Of a DNA stretch of 46,018 nucleotides, positions 24,460 to 32,257 are shown one piece after another. The position numbers and the translations under genes are program-made. Below the pieces are notes generated by a model. That model had not been told where the DNA came from. It made no database searches and was given only the letters and a program-made list of their open reading frames with translations. The DNA comes from Phocaeicola sp. (GTDB taxonomy: Bacteria; Bacteroidota; Bacteroidia; Bacteroidales; Bacteroidaceae). How positions within the stretch are numbered: the stretch's first letter is position 1; every line of letters begins with the position of its first letter. The stretch spans positions 1 through 46,018 of the forward strand of contig JAHHQU010000012.1 in the NCBI GenBank assembly GCA_020026225.1. Reading direction: 5' to 3'.

Positions 24460-26889
24460 TTATTTTGTCAGCGTAAATTTCTGCTTCATGCGGATATCCT
24501 GTGAACTTGCTCCAACAAGCACTTCAAAGTCGCCGGGCTCCACGGTCCATTCCATGTTGCGGTCCAACAATTGCAAAGCTTCTGGTTTCAACACAAAGTT
24601 AACGCGCTTCGTTTCACCTGGCTTCAAATAAACTTTCTCAAAGCCACGCAACTGTGAATCATACGTCACTACGGAACTATACAAATCCCGAATATACAAC
24701 TGTACCACTTCTGCACCTGCACGTTTACCGGAATTAGTGACATCTAAAGCGACCTTCACCTCACCCTGAGTTCCTTGCGACGGAGCTTCTACTTTCAAAT
24801 TCGAATAATCAAACGTCGTATAGCTCAAGCCATAACCAAAAGGATAAAGCATACCAATGACACGGGTCTTTCCACTACCATTCGGGCCAAACTTCGGTTG
24901 CGTACCATGTGAGCCTTTTTTAAACGGAAAGTTCAGTTCGATTTGTCCCACACTTTTTGGGAAAGTCACTGATAATTTGCCACTCGGATTATGGTCGCCA
25001 AACAAGGTTTCTGCAATGATACGTCCTCCTTGATAGCTTGGGAACCATGCTTCTAAGATAGACGGAATATGCTCATTGGCCCAATTTACCGTCAATGGCT
25101 GCCCGTTAATCAATACCAATACCACCGGCTTTCCTGTAGCGTGCAACGCTTCCAGCAACTGCTGCTGACGACCGGGCAGATCCAAAGAAGAACGAGAACG
25201 ACTTTCACCGACCAAATATTTGTCTTCACCCATCACAGCAATGATAACATCCACATCACTGGCCTGCTCCACCGCACGTTGGATAGCCGCTTTCTCTTCA
25301 TCATTCAAAGGAGACGGACAGAGTTCACTTTCCGGCCAGTCTTTGTCAGTCAGTTCACAACCTTTCTCGTAAACCACCTCCGAAGATCCCTTCAAATATT
25401 CCTTCAGCCCTGCCAATACCGTAGTACAATCCAATCCATTCGGACCGTAACGACTAATCATAAAGTTGTCTTCATCAGCCAAAGGACCTGTTACCAACAC
25501 CTTCTTCGTATGCTGTTTGTCAAGAGGTAACAACTGATTCTGATTCTTCAACAAGACCATGGCCTGAGCCTGCATTTCATCAACAAAGTCCTGATGCTTA
25601 TCCGCACCTGCTTGTTCATCTGCCCATTTCGGTTCAATCGGATAGGGATTGTCGAACAAGCCCATACGGAATTTTACATTCAACACCTCACGAACACGTC
25701 GGTTCACCACTTCCATCGACAATCTGTTTTGTTCCACTAATCGACGTACAGGAAGAATAAAATCTTTACAAGGTGTAAAATTCGTACGAACGTTCAGCCC
25801 AGCTTCCAGAACCTGACGAACGGCATCTTCATAAGTCTCGGCCACCTTGTGTTTGGAATGTACAAATTCAACTGCTTCACTGTCGCTCACCACATATCCA
25901 TCAAAACCATATTCTTCACGAAGCAACTCTGTCATAAAATAATGGCTGGCTGTAATAGGCACTCCATCCCAATCATTATAACTGCTCATCACTCCCCACG
26001 GCTTACTTTCACGAATAACCCGCTTGAACGGATAAAGCAACAGTTCATGCAGTTCACGCGGAGAAACATGCGGATCGGTACGGCAATTCCCGTCACGTCC
26101 ACCTTTCGGAATGCTATATACAGCAAAATGCTTCAATGTAGACCCAATTCCTTCTGACTGGATACCATTTACCATCTGAATACCCAATTCGGCAATAAGA
26201 TAAGGCTCTTCACCGTAACATTCCAAGGTACGTCCCCAACGAGGGTCACGAACCACATCCAAAATAGGAGCATACACATTGGTATATCCCAGAACACGCC
26301 CTTCCTTACCGACAATGCGACCAGCCTCATTCACCAAATCACGATTCCACGTACACCCGATACCAATCGGTGCAGGAAGCGGAGTCGCTTTCGTATGATT
26401 CAATCCATGAATTCCTTCATTAGAAAAATCGACAGGAATACCCAAACGAGTCTGTTCTACAAACCAACGTTGTGTCTTATAGATAGCTTTTACATGATTT
26501 GAATAAGGATAAATCAGTTCGTAATTCTGTTTGTAGGCTTTTCCTAGTCCGTTCAACTGCTCATCAATATTCGCTATGCCATCTTTCCAGATTTCATTTT
26601 TCCAGCCTTCAGTAGGAAGCGAATCCTTCAAAATTCGTCCATATCCATAAATAGTAGCCAACTGACAACTCTTTTCTTCCAGGGTCATCTGTGACAACAA
26701 ATCTTCCACTCGCTTTGCAATAGGCTGAGTTGGATCTTCATATACATCTTTTTGACCATTCTTGTTGAAATCAATCCAACCCTTCTTGTAAATAGACGAT
26801 GAACGAGCTTTCACGTTATCAGGAGCAGCCGACAACGTACACATGCCTCCTGTTAGAAGCATAATACCTAATAGTAATGCGTTTTTCAT
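24460..26889 (-). CDS. Glycoside hydrolase family 3 (beta-glucosidase/xylosidase type), secreted
   Basis: 809-residue exported enzyme. Signal peptide about 1-21 (MKNALLLGIMLLTGG...). A calcium-loop-like DFNKNGQKDVYED at 40-52 is followed by the GH3 N-terminal barrel (about 60-400), with KHF (253-255), catalytic nucleophile D336 in VVSDSEAV and RWGRTLECYGEEP. The GH3 C-terminal domain (about 430-660) has GESRSRSSLDLPG as the likely acid/base region, and a fibronectin III-like domain closes the protein (about 700-780). It hydrolyses beta-linked glucosides or xylosides in the periplasm; the substrate cannot be fixed. No SusC/SusD pair or regulator is adjacent, so it is not in an obvious PUL. Confidence 0.92.
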   Translation of the reverse strand: MKNALLLGIMLLTGGMCTLSAAPDNVKARSSSIYKKGWIDFNKNGQKDVYEDPTQPIAKRVEDLLSQMTLEEKSCQLATIYGYGRILKDSLPTEGWKNEIWKDGIANIDEQLNGLGKAYKQNYELIYPYSNHVKAIYKTQRWFVEQTRLGIPVDFSNEGIHGLNHTKATPLPAPIGIGCTWNRDLVNEAGRIVGKEGRVLGYTNVYAPILDVVRDPRWGRTLECYGEEPYLIAELGIQMVNGIQSEGIGSTLKHFAVYSIPKGGRDGNCRTDPHVSPRELHELLLYPFKRVIRESKPWGVMSSYNDWDGVPITASHYFMTELLREEYGFDGYVVSDSEAVEFVHSKHKVAETYEDAVRQVLEAGLNVRTNFTPCKDFILPVRRLVEQNRLSMEVVNRRVREVLNVKFRMGLFDNPYPIEPKWADEQAGADKHQDFVDEMQAQAMVLLKNQNQLLPLDKQHTKKVLVTGPLADEDNFMISRYGPNGLDCTTVLAGLKEYLKGSSEVVYEKGCELTDKDWPESELCPSPLNDEEKAAIQRAVEQASDVDVIIAVMGEDKYLVGESRSRSSLDLPGRQQQLLEALHATGKPVVLVLINGQPLTVNWANEHIPSILEAWFPSYQGGRIIAETLFGDHNPSGKLSVTFPKSVGQIELNFPFKKGSHGTQPKFGPNGSGKTRVIGMLYPFGYGLSYTTFDYSNLKVEAPSQGTQGEVKVALDVTNSGKRAGAEVVQLYIRDLYSSVVTYDSQLRGFEKVYLKPGETKRVNFVLKPEALQLLDRNMEWTVEPGDFEVLVGASSQDIRMKQKFTLTK

Positions 26890-26977
26890 ACTTTATTTTA
26901 TACAACAGTTATTCTATACGCAAGCCTACTACCCGGTTATTTCGCATAGAAGTGACTTACGCAATCTTAATATCTCA

Positions 26978-27008
26978 CAAAAATAATACATAAATCCATC
27001 TCTTCCAA
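26978..27008 (-). promoter_or_regulatory. Promoter of the glycoside hydrolase gene
   Basis: Minus strand: TTGG (27008-27005), 19-bp spacer, TATTTTTG (26985-26978), an exact TAnnTTTG. Leader of about 80 nt to the ATG at 26889. Confidence 0.55.
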
Positions 27009-27075
27009 TCACCTACACCGAATAAGCCATCTGAACGAAGAGAAAAATAATTTCTTTTCTAAAACGAGCCTAAAA

Positions 27076-27107
27076 TTAAGGAGTCTGACACGTATCAGAC
27101 TCCTTAA
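27076..27107 (-). terminator. Terminator after the TonB-dependent receptor gene
   Basis: Perfect 13-bp stem (27076-27088 / 27095-27107), 6-nt loop. The minus-strand side continues with a T-rich stretch, which fits termination of the receptor transcript. Confidence 0.75.
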
Positions 27108-27128
27108 ACACTTCAAGACCATACGTTC

Positions 27129-27144
27129 CTTTCCACGTGGAACG
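27129..27144. other. parS-like palindrome
   Basis: Contains the perfect 12-bp palindrome TTCCACGTGGAA (27131-27142). Compared with the chromosomal parS consensus TGTTCCACGTGGAACA it matches 13 of 16 positions (mismatches at 1, 2 and 16). It could equally be only a hairpin: TACGTTCC (27122-27129) pairs with GGAACGTA (27139-27146). Confidence 0.3.
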
Positions 27145-27161
27145 TACAGCCTGCATATTGA

Positions 27162-29216
27162 TTACAGATCAAATCGACAACTGATTCCCGCACGCACCCA
27201 GATACCTGGCTGCGGAATATTACCATGATCAAAATAAGACTTGTCCAGCAGATTATTAGCCTCTATATACAGCTTATATTGTGGAGCCATCCACGACAAA
27301 CGAGCGTCCAACAAAGAATAAGGACGATACGAATGCATTTCATCTCCTTGCTGATAATTTCCTCGACGATCGTGCCAACGGTAAGCCACGTTCAAGTCTA
27401 ACTTTTTCCACAAATGAAAACTTCCCCTAGCTACAACTTTATGTTTGAGATATTCCAAGGAATACATAGACTGGGTACTCTGAGAAGTTTCTTTGTCTTG
27501 ATCCATATAATTATAAGAAAGCTGAATAGTACGAAGGAATGCGTTCCGTTCCAACAACTCGGAAAAATCAAATACAAGGGAAGTCTCTATCCCTAACGTA
27601 TTGACTACGGCATGATTGACCGATTCCCAAGGAGCCTCATCTCCTTTCGACAAATCCTTGACCCAATCAATTAGGTTCGTTCCATGATTATGATACAGAC
27701 TTGCTGTAGCACGAATACCAGGTCGTAAGAATTTGACTCCAACTTCGACCGCTTCCATTTCTTCTGGCTTCAGAAACTTATCGGCTTTATACCCTCCTAC
27801 CGAATAATACAATTCAGTAAATGAAGGCATACGTAATGATGTGTTATAAGAAGCATATACTTTCCAATATGGAGCCAACTGAAAACTGGCATCTACACCT
27901 GGATAGAAACGGAAATTCATCTCATTACCCGTATTTTTCACTGCTATGACTCCCGCTGAAAGCGTAAAACGTTTCAGCAACACAGTATGCTCCAGATGAA
28001 AGCTCAAGTGGGTACGGTTCAAGCCCACTGAATAAACTCCATCTGCACCATGAACAGGTTTCGGATGATCCAACGGTTCACCCAATGTGGTACTGATAAC
28101 TCCCTCATTGCGAAATTCCGCTCCGAAAGCGGTCTTTCCCAAAAAGCTTTGAATGTAATTATTCAAATTGACGCCATATACATCCGTCCGGTGGTAATTG
28201 AATGGCACACGATCAGGTTGTCCCCTGAAAAATTCAAACCGGTCTTCCGAACGATTCCAATAAGCGGAGGGCTTAAAGTGAAAAAACGTACCCTTCGTCT
28301 CTGCTTGAACCGCCATAAAATATTTGCGGACATGCTCAAACTGCTCATCAGAAGCCGTACTATAGAACGTATTCGCTCCAAAATCTTTCTGCGAGAATCC
28401 TGCATGCCAACGAATGCCCACATGCTCATGGTCGTACTTGCCGCGATAAAACAATTTACTCTTTTTGAAATCGGAATTCAGGTGATTGGCCTTACTCCAA
28501 CTATACCCGTCAGAACGCGTAAAACCACCAGACAAAGAATTGCCCCACTTTCCGGTCAAGAAATTAACCCGCCCGCCTCCATCAAAGAAACCAAAAGAGC
28601 CTCCATCAAGATGTGCCTCTACACCACTATTCACATCGTCCTTTGTAACGATATTGATGGCTCCTACCAACGACGATGTACCATACACCCTGCCAGCAGG
28701 GCCTTCTAACACCTCAATTCGTTCTATTTCATGAATGTCAACAGGAAATTCAGCCGCATTATGGCTGGTTTGAGGATCACAGATATTGATTCCGTCCAGT
28801 AGAATAGCGATTTGTTCGGACGATCCTCCACGAATACTGATGTCTGTTTGGACTCCCATGTCCCCGCGTTGGCGGACATCAACACCAACTGCATACTTCA
28901 ATAAATCATTCACTGTTTGTACAGGAGCGGCAGCAATCGCTTCCCGATCGAGTACAGTCACCATACGTGCCGCCTGACTCACCGTCAACGGAACACGACT
29001 GCCAGTAACCTCTATTTCTTCCAATTCGTACACTTGATTCTGCATGTCTTTATTGGTCTGTGCTGAAATAGTTACAGCAGGTACAGAAGCCAGCATAGCC
29101 ACCGTGATAACTCCAATGTTCACGGGCTTTTGCAGACTGCAGAAAACAGCATACGATCGGTTAGAATAGCGTCGGAAACGCCAGGTCTGACGGCCTTTCG
29201 GATTGTTTTCTTTCAT
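27162..29216 (-). CDS. TonB-dependent outer-membrane receptor (BtuB-like)
   Basis: 684-residue receptor. A long N-terminal export region (about 1-53) starts MKENNPKGRQTWRF and carries a basic RRYSNRSY block before the hydrophobic stretch, a pattern seen in Bacteroides BtuB-like receptors. A plug domain follows (EVTGSRVPL, IRGGSSEQIAILLDGI, PAGRVYGTSSLVGAINIV), then a barrel of about 500 residues that ends in aromatic/polar strands (GISCRFDL). No carboxypeptidase-like N-terminal extension, so it is not SusC-like. The ATG at 29216 is used because the promoter at 29244-29275 excludes the longer frame. Cobalamin uptake is possible but there is no riboswitch-length leader, so the substrate is open. 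Confidence 0.9.
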   Translation of the reverse strand: MKENNPKGRQTWRFRRYSNRSYAVFCSLQKPVNIGVITVAMLASVPAVTISAQTNKDMQNQVYELEEIEVTGSRVPLTVSQAARMVTVLDREAIAAAPVQTVNDLLKYAVGVDVRQRGDMGVQTDISIRGGSSEQIAILLDGINICDPQTSHNAAEFPVDIHEIERIEVLEGPAGRVYGTSSLVGAINIVTKDDVNSGVEAHLDGGSFGFFDGGGRVNFLTGKWGNSLSGGFTRSDGYSWSKANHLNSDFKKSKLFYRGKYDHEHVGIRWHAGFSQKDFGANTFYSTASDEQFEHVRKYFMAVQAETKGTFFHFKPSAYWNRSEDRFEFFRGQPDRVPFNYHRTDVYGVNLNNYIQSFLGKTAFGAEFRNEGVISTTLGEPLDHPKPVHGADGVYSVGLNRTHLSFHLEHTVLLKRFTLSAGVIAVKNTGNEMNFRFYPGVDASFQLAPYWKVYASYNTSLRMPSFTELYYSVGGYKADKFLKPEEMEAVEVGVKFLRPGIRATASLYHNHGTNLIDWVKDLSKGDEAPWESVNHAVVNTLGIETSLVFDFSELLERNAFLRTIQLSYNYMDQDKETSQSTQSMYSLEYLKHKVVARGSFHLWKKLDLNVAYRWHDRRGNYQQGDEMHSYRPYSLLDARLSWMAPQYKLYIEANNLLDKSYFDHGNIPQPGIWVRAGISCRFDL

Positions 29217-29243
29217 TGTTTTTAATTGTTTAAAAATACCTTG

Positions 29244-29275
29244 CAAAGGTAAATAAAACAATTTTTCTTATGCAA
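29244..29275 (-). promoter_or_regulatory. Promoter of the TonB-dependent receptor gene
   Basis: Minus strand: TTG (29275-29273), 21-bp spacer, TACCTTTG (29251-29244), an exact TAnnTTTG. The leader is only about 20 nt, too short for a cobalamin riboswitch. Confidence 0.65.
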
Positions 29276-29528
29276 GAAGACAAAAACTTTTTAATTGTGA
29301 ATTATTTGTTATTAACAGGTTATTCACCGCTTGTTTAAAACCTATTATTTACTCATATTCAACGTTTTAAATATAAAATACATTCTTTATTAACCAAGTT
29401 ATGAATATCGTTATTAACAAGCAATCAGACAAACCTTCCAGCCAAGTCATCTTACCATCCGGCCTATTCACAAAAAAAGCAAGAAACCTTCTCACGCCTC
29501 CCATCGGCCATTACGGATATCAATCCAT

Positions 29529-29557
29529 AAAAGCCTCCGGAGAACCAGAGAAGCTTT
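29529..29557 (-). terminator. Probable terminator after the U32 family gene
   Basis: On the minus strand AAAGC and GCTTT form an outer stem, TCTGG and CCGGA an inner stem, with a small internal loop, followed by TTTTA. Confidence 0.5.
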
Positions 29558-29585
29558 CTTGCTTCTTTCCTTTATCTAAAGATAC

Positions 29586-30845
29586 TTATTTCTTCAAGCT
29601 AGCAGCAGGTACAATGCAGTACAACTTATCGTTCGGACGCATACGTTCAGGTACCTTGAAGGAAACATGTGCTCCCTTCTTCACCACATCAACAGGTTTC
29701 AAATCGACACGAGCCTCATCCAAGGTCAAATAAACAGCCCCTGTAGTCGGTCCTGTAATCAACAATTTATCCCCTACGTGCAGTTCTGTAGCCTCTATCA
29801 AAAATTCAGCGACACCGATATTGGCGAAATACTTAACCCCTTTACCGGCATACACCTTACGTTCGGTTGCTTCCGAACCATAATTACGACTCCATTCACC
29901 TAAACGCTGTCCCAAATAATATCCATTCCAGAAGCCACGGTTGAACACTGTCTTCAAACGTTCATCCCATGCATCCTTCTTTTCATCAGTAAAGGTTCCG
30001 TCCAAATAAGACTGAATCGCTTCTTTGTAGCATTCTACTACTGTACGGACATACTCAGGCCCACGGGCACGTCCCTCAATCTTGAACACACGTACACCGG
30101 CTTCAATCATTTCATCCATGAAACGAATGGTCTTCAAGTCTTTTGGAGACATGATGTACTTATTGTCAATTTCAAGTTCGATGTCACTTTCTTTATCTTT
30201 CACGATATACGAACGACGGCAAACCTGCATACAAGCACCTCGGTTGGCCGAAGCATTCATTTCATTCAAGCTTAAATAACACTTGCCGGAAACAGCCATG
30301 CACAATGCACCATGACAGAACATTTCAATACGAACAGGATGTCCCATAGGTCCCACGATATGCTGTTCATGAATTGCATCATAAATCTTGCGTACCTGAT
30401 CCAATTTCAATTCACGTGCAAGGACCACCACATCGGCAAAACGCGAATAAAACTTCAAAGCTTCCGCATTGCTGATATTCAACTGAGTAGAAAGATGCAC
30501 TTCCTGTCCCACTTCATTACAATAAGCCATTACCGCCACATCCGCTGCAATCACTGCACTGATGCCAGCTTCCTTGGCTGCATCGACAATTTTACGCATC
30601 AGTTCTATATCTTCATCGTAAATTATCGTATTGATGGTAAGGTAACTCTTCACACCGTGTTCATCACACAATTTCGCGATTTCACGCAAGTCGTTAATGG
30701 TAAACGTATTTGCAGAACGAGCACGCATATTCAAGCTTTCAATACCGAAGTAAATGGAATCTGCTCCGGCATGGATAGCAGCCGCCAACGATTCGCGCGA
30801 ACCGACAGGGGCCATAATTTCAAAATCCTTTATAGAATAGTTCAT
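29586..30845 (-). CDS. Peptidase U32 family protein (TrhP/RlhA type)
   Basis: 419-residue U32-family protein. The N-terminus is the usual EIMAPVGSRESLAAAIHAGADSIYFG. A cysteine cluster lies at C177, C182, C189, C205 and C209 (with CHGALC and the later CMQVC), consistent with the Fe-S binding of bacterial U32 members. Characterised relatives (TrhP, RlhA) hydroxylate tRNA or rRNA; despite the name, most are not shown to be proteases. The C-terminal beta domain covers about residues 330-419. The ATG at 30845 was chosen since the minus-strand promoter (30870-30877) lies inside the longer frame. Cytoplasmic; substrate not assignable. Confidence 0.9.
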   Translation of the reverse strand: MNYSIKDFEIMAPVGSRESLAAAIHAGADSIYFGIESLNMRARSANTFTINDLREIAKLCDEHGVKSYLTINTIIYDEDIELMRKIVDAAKEAGISAVIAADVAVMAYCNEVGQEVHLSTQLNISNAEALKFYSRFADVVVLARELKLDQVRKIYDAIHEQHIVGPMGHPVRIEMFCHGALCMAVSGKCYLSLNEMNASANRGACMQVCRRSYIVKDKESDIELEIDNKYIMSPKDLKTIRFMDEMIEAGVRVFKIEGRARGPEYVRTVVECYKEAIQSYLDGTFTDEKKDAWDERLKTVFNRGFWNGYYLGQRLGEWSRNYGSEATERKVYAGKGVKYFANIGVAEFLIEATELHVGDKLLITGPTTGAVYLTLDEARVDLKPVDVVKKGAHVSFKVPERMRPNDKLYCIVPAASLKK

Positions 30846-30869
30846 GTTGTTATTTTGGAATTTCGGGAG

Positions 30870-30877
30870 CAAAAATA
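30870..30877 (-). promoter_or_regulatory. -7 element for the U32 family gene
   Basis: Minus strand TATTTTTG, matching TAnnTTTG, 25 nt before the ATG at 30845. No clear -33 element. Confidence 0.5.
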
Positions 30878-30994
30878 CAAAAAAGGAAAGAAACTAGAGT
30901 CATACAGACTGAAGATTCGTTTCAAACTACCCTTGCAGACCGAAAGAGACTGATACATTACAGTTCCAATCTAACCTGCTGAGTGCTAAAAGAA

Positions 30995-31366
30995 TTATTC
31001 GCCCAACTTATCCATCAAGTCTTTCATGGCGTCGTTTGCCTTATCCATCATGTCGTCCATATTTTCTTCAAAGCTGGAAGTATCCAGTTCGGGAGCCTTC
31101 TTAGACAACTCTTTCTTCATCTTCTTGAGTTCTTTAATCTGTTCTTTACTCAAGTCTTTCAGAACACCCATTCCCTTTTTATTGATTTCCACAAATTCTT
31201 CGCCTACTCTTTTCCAATCTTCTGCTGTATAAGAAGAAGCATTTTCATAAGTTTCTTCGGTCAACGCTTTCATGTCATCTACATAATCTTCAGCAGTATA
31301 ACTGCAAGATGTTAATGTGCCAGCTACCAACATCAAAGCAAGTGCTGTTACGTGTAATTTTTTCAT
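30995..31366 (-). CDS. Small lipoprotein of unknown function
   Basis: 123-residue predicted lipoprotein: signal peptide with lipobox LTSC, then a short highly charged, mainly helical protein (SYTAEDWKRVGEEF, LSKEQIKELKKMKKELSKK) with probable coiled-coil character, ending in Met/Asp-rich helices (MDDMMDKANDAMKDLMDKL). Similar small helical lipoproteins are common in Bacteroides and have no known function. The ATG at 31366 is chosen: it begins a standard signal peptide, and the -7 element at 31392-31399 excludes the longer frame. Confidence 0.75.
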   Translation of the reverse strand: MKKLHVTALALMLVAGTLTSCSYTAEDYVDDMKALTEETYENASSYTAEDWKRVGEEFVEINKKGMGVLKDLSKEQIKELKKMKKELSKKAPELDTSSFEENMDDMMDKANDAMKDLMDKLGE

Positions 31367-31391
31367 AATGTATTTTTTTATGTCAATAAGA

Positions 31392-31399
31392 CAAAGGTA
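31392..31399 (-). promoter_or_regulatory. -7 element for the small lipoprotein gene
   Basis: Minus strand TACCTTTG, an exact TAnnTTTG, about 26 nt before the ATG. No clear -33. Confidence 0.6.
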
Positions 31400-31624
31400 C
31401 AAAATATCTCTACAATTCTCCCCTAAATAAAGGAATTAAGCGCACGAAGATACGGGAATATAGATAAATCGTCCTACTATCCTCTGATTATGAATAAATT
31501 ACCACACAATAAAGCCTACAATCTGCATCTGTAAAGTGGAAGATTTTTATTTCATAAGGTGCCTGTCTTTTTAAGGGAAGCACCATCATTCCATCATTTT
31601 TTTCAAAAAAAAGTTTTCAAAATG

Positions 31625-31655
31625 TTTGGTGATTAGAAAATAATGCGTACCTTTG
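31625..31655 (+). promoter_or_regulatory. Promoter of tRNA-Phe
   Basis: TTTG (31625-31628), 19-bp spacer, TACCTTTG (31648-31655): full consensus. The 5' leader is about 14 nt. Confidence 0.75.
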
Positions 31656-31675
31656 CACCGCAAACGAAAACAAAT

Positions 31676-31748
31676 GGTGCCATAGCTCAGATGGTAGAGC
31701 AAAGGACTGAAAATCCTTGTGTCCCCGGTTCGATTCCTGGTGGCACCA
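31676..31748 (+). tRNA. tRNA-Phe (GAA)
   Basis: 73-nt cloverleaf. Acceptor arms GGTGCCA (31676-31682) and TGGCACC (31741-31747) pair fully. The D arm is GCTC/GAGC, the anticodon stem AAGGA/TCCTT encloses CTGAAAA with anticodon GAA at 31709-31711, and the T loop contains TTCGATT. The discriminator is A. The CCA end is not encoded (bases after A31748 are CGA), so it must be added after transcription. Own promoter and a UUCG-loop terminator; no neighbouring tRNA. Confidence 0.97.
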
Positions 31749-31750
31749 CG

Positions 31751-31782
31751 AAAGAGAGTTACTTCGGTAACTCTCTTTTTTT
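31751..31782 (+). terminator. Terminator after tRNA-Phe
   Basis: Perfect 12-bp stem (31751-31762 / 31767-31778) closed by a TTCG tetraloop (31763-31766), with a run of T from 31776. Begins 2 nt after the tRNA. Confidence 0.95.
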
Positions 31783-32193
31783 ATTTCTACCCAAACACCT
31801 TATCGCATTCTCCTCTAAAGAAAATATTGTTTAGCTGATTCATTTTTCAAAAAACTTTCGGAAACGTGTTTCATTTTTTGAAAGACCCGTTTCTCCGAGC
31901 GACTTCAGCTGGAAGTCGCAGCAGACACTGCCACTCCAATACTTCTACCTCATTATGACTACAAAAGAGATAACCGCAGATACGATAAAACTGCAATAAG
32001 AAACAAGCTGCCTTTACTTGCAAAAATTATTTTACCAGATTCTCAGCAAAAAAGGATAGGTGATTTAAACAACATTAAGCAATACTTTCATTCACATAGA
32101 TCCAAAAGAAAGGAAATCCATCCTCCTAAAGGACGAAATTTCTTAAATATCTTTAAATCTTCAATTTAGCTATTTCCATTTAAATAGGTGTGA
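31783..32193. other. Intergenic region tRNA-Phe - cytochrome gene
   Basis: About 410 bp with no supported gene. Compound hairpin near 31847-31880 (CAAAAAA/TTTTTTG outside GAAAC/GTTTC) and an 8-bp stem GCGACTTC/GAAGTCGC at 31899-31919. A 14-codon frame at 31955-31999 is too short to call. Otherwise nothing seen. Confidence 0.4.
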
Positions 32194-32224
32194 TTTGTGA
32201 TATGCATTAAAATCCCTATATTTG
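32194..32224 (+). promoter_or_regulatory. Promoter of the cytochrome-ccsBA operon
   Basis: TTTG (32194-32197), 19-bp spacer, TATATTTG (32217-32224): full consensus. Transcription starts near 32231, so translation cannot start at the TTG at 32222. Confidence 0.75.
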
Positions 32225-32257
32225 ACTACACGTTTAACTGATAAATATTTATTTTTT

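Larger units (their letters stand above)
29217..29585. other. Intergenic region receptor - U32 gene
   Basis: 369 bp. It holds the receptor promoter (29244-29275) and the probable terminator of the U32 gene (29529-29557). The middle is very AT-rich; an open plus-strand frame starting at 29401 crosses the U32 gene's end and is not supported. Confidence 0.6.

Noticed and set aside
28050..28709. Plus-strand frame of 219 codons opposite the TonB-dependent receptor
   Set aside because: Antisense shadow of a well-supported receptor gene.
29217..29400. Possible cobalamin riboswitch before the BtuB-like receptor
   Set aside because: The promoter leaves only about 20 nt of leader and no B12-box-like structure is visible.
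29401..29733. Plus-strand frame of 110 codons in the receptor-U32 gap
   Set aside because: It runs across the end of the U32 gene, has no promoter or family match and covers the likely U32 terminator.
30312..30953. Open frame of 213 codons on the plus strand
   Set aside because: It is antisense to the U32 gene and has low-complexity shadow composition with no motif.
31643..31834. Plus-strand frame of 63 codons across tRNA-Phe
   Set aside because: It translates the tRNA and its terminator, so it is not a gene.
32222..32257. TTG start for the cytochrome gene
   Set aside because: TTG at 32222 lies inside the -7 box; the ATG at 32258 starts a proper membrane anchor.
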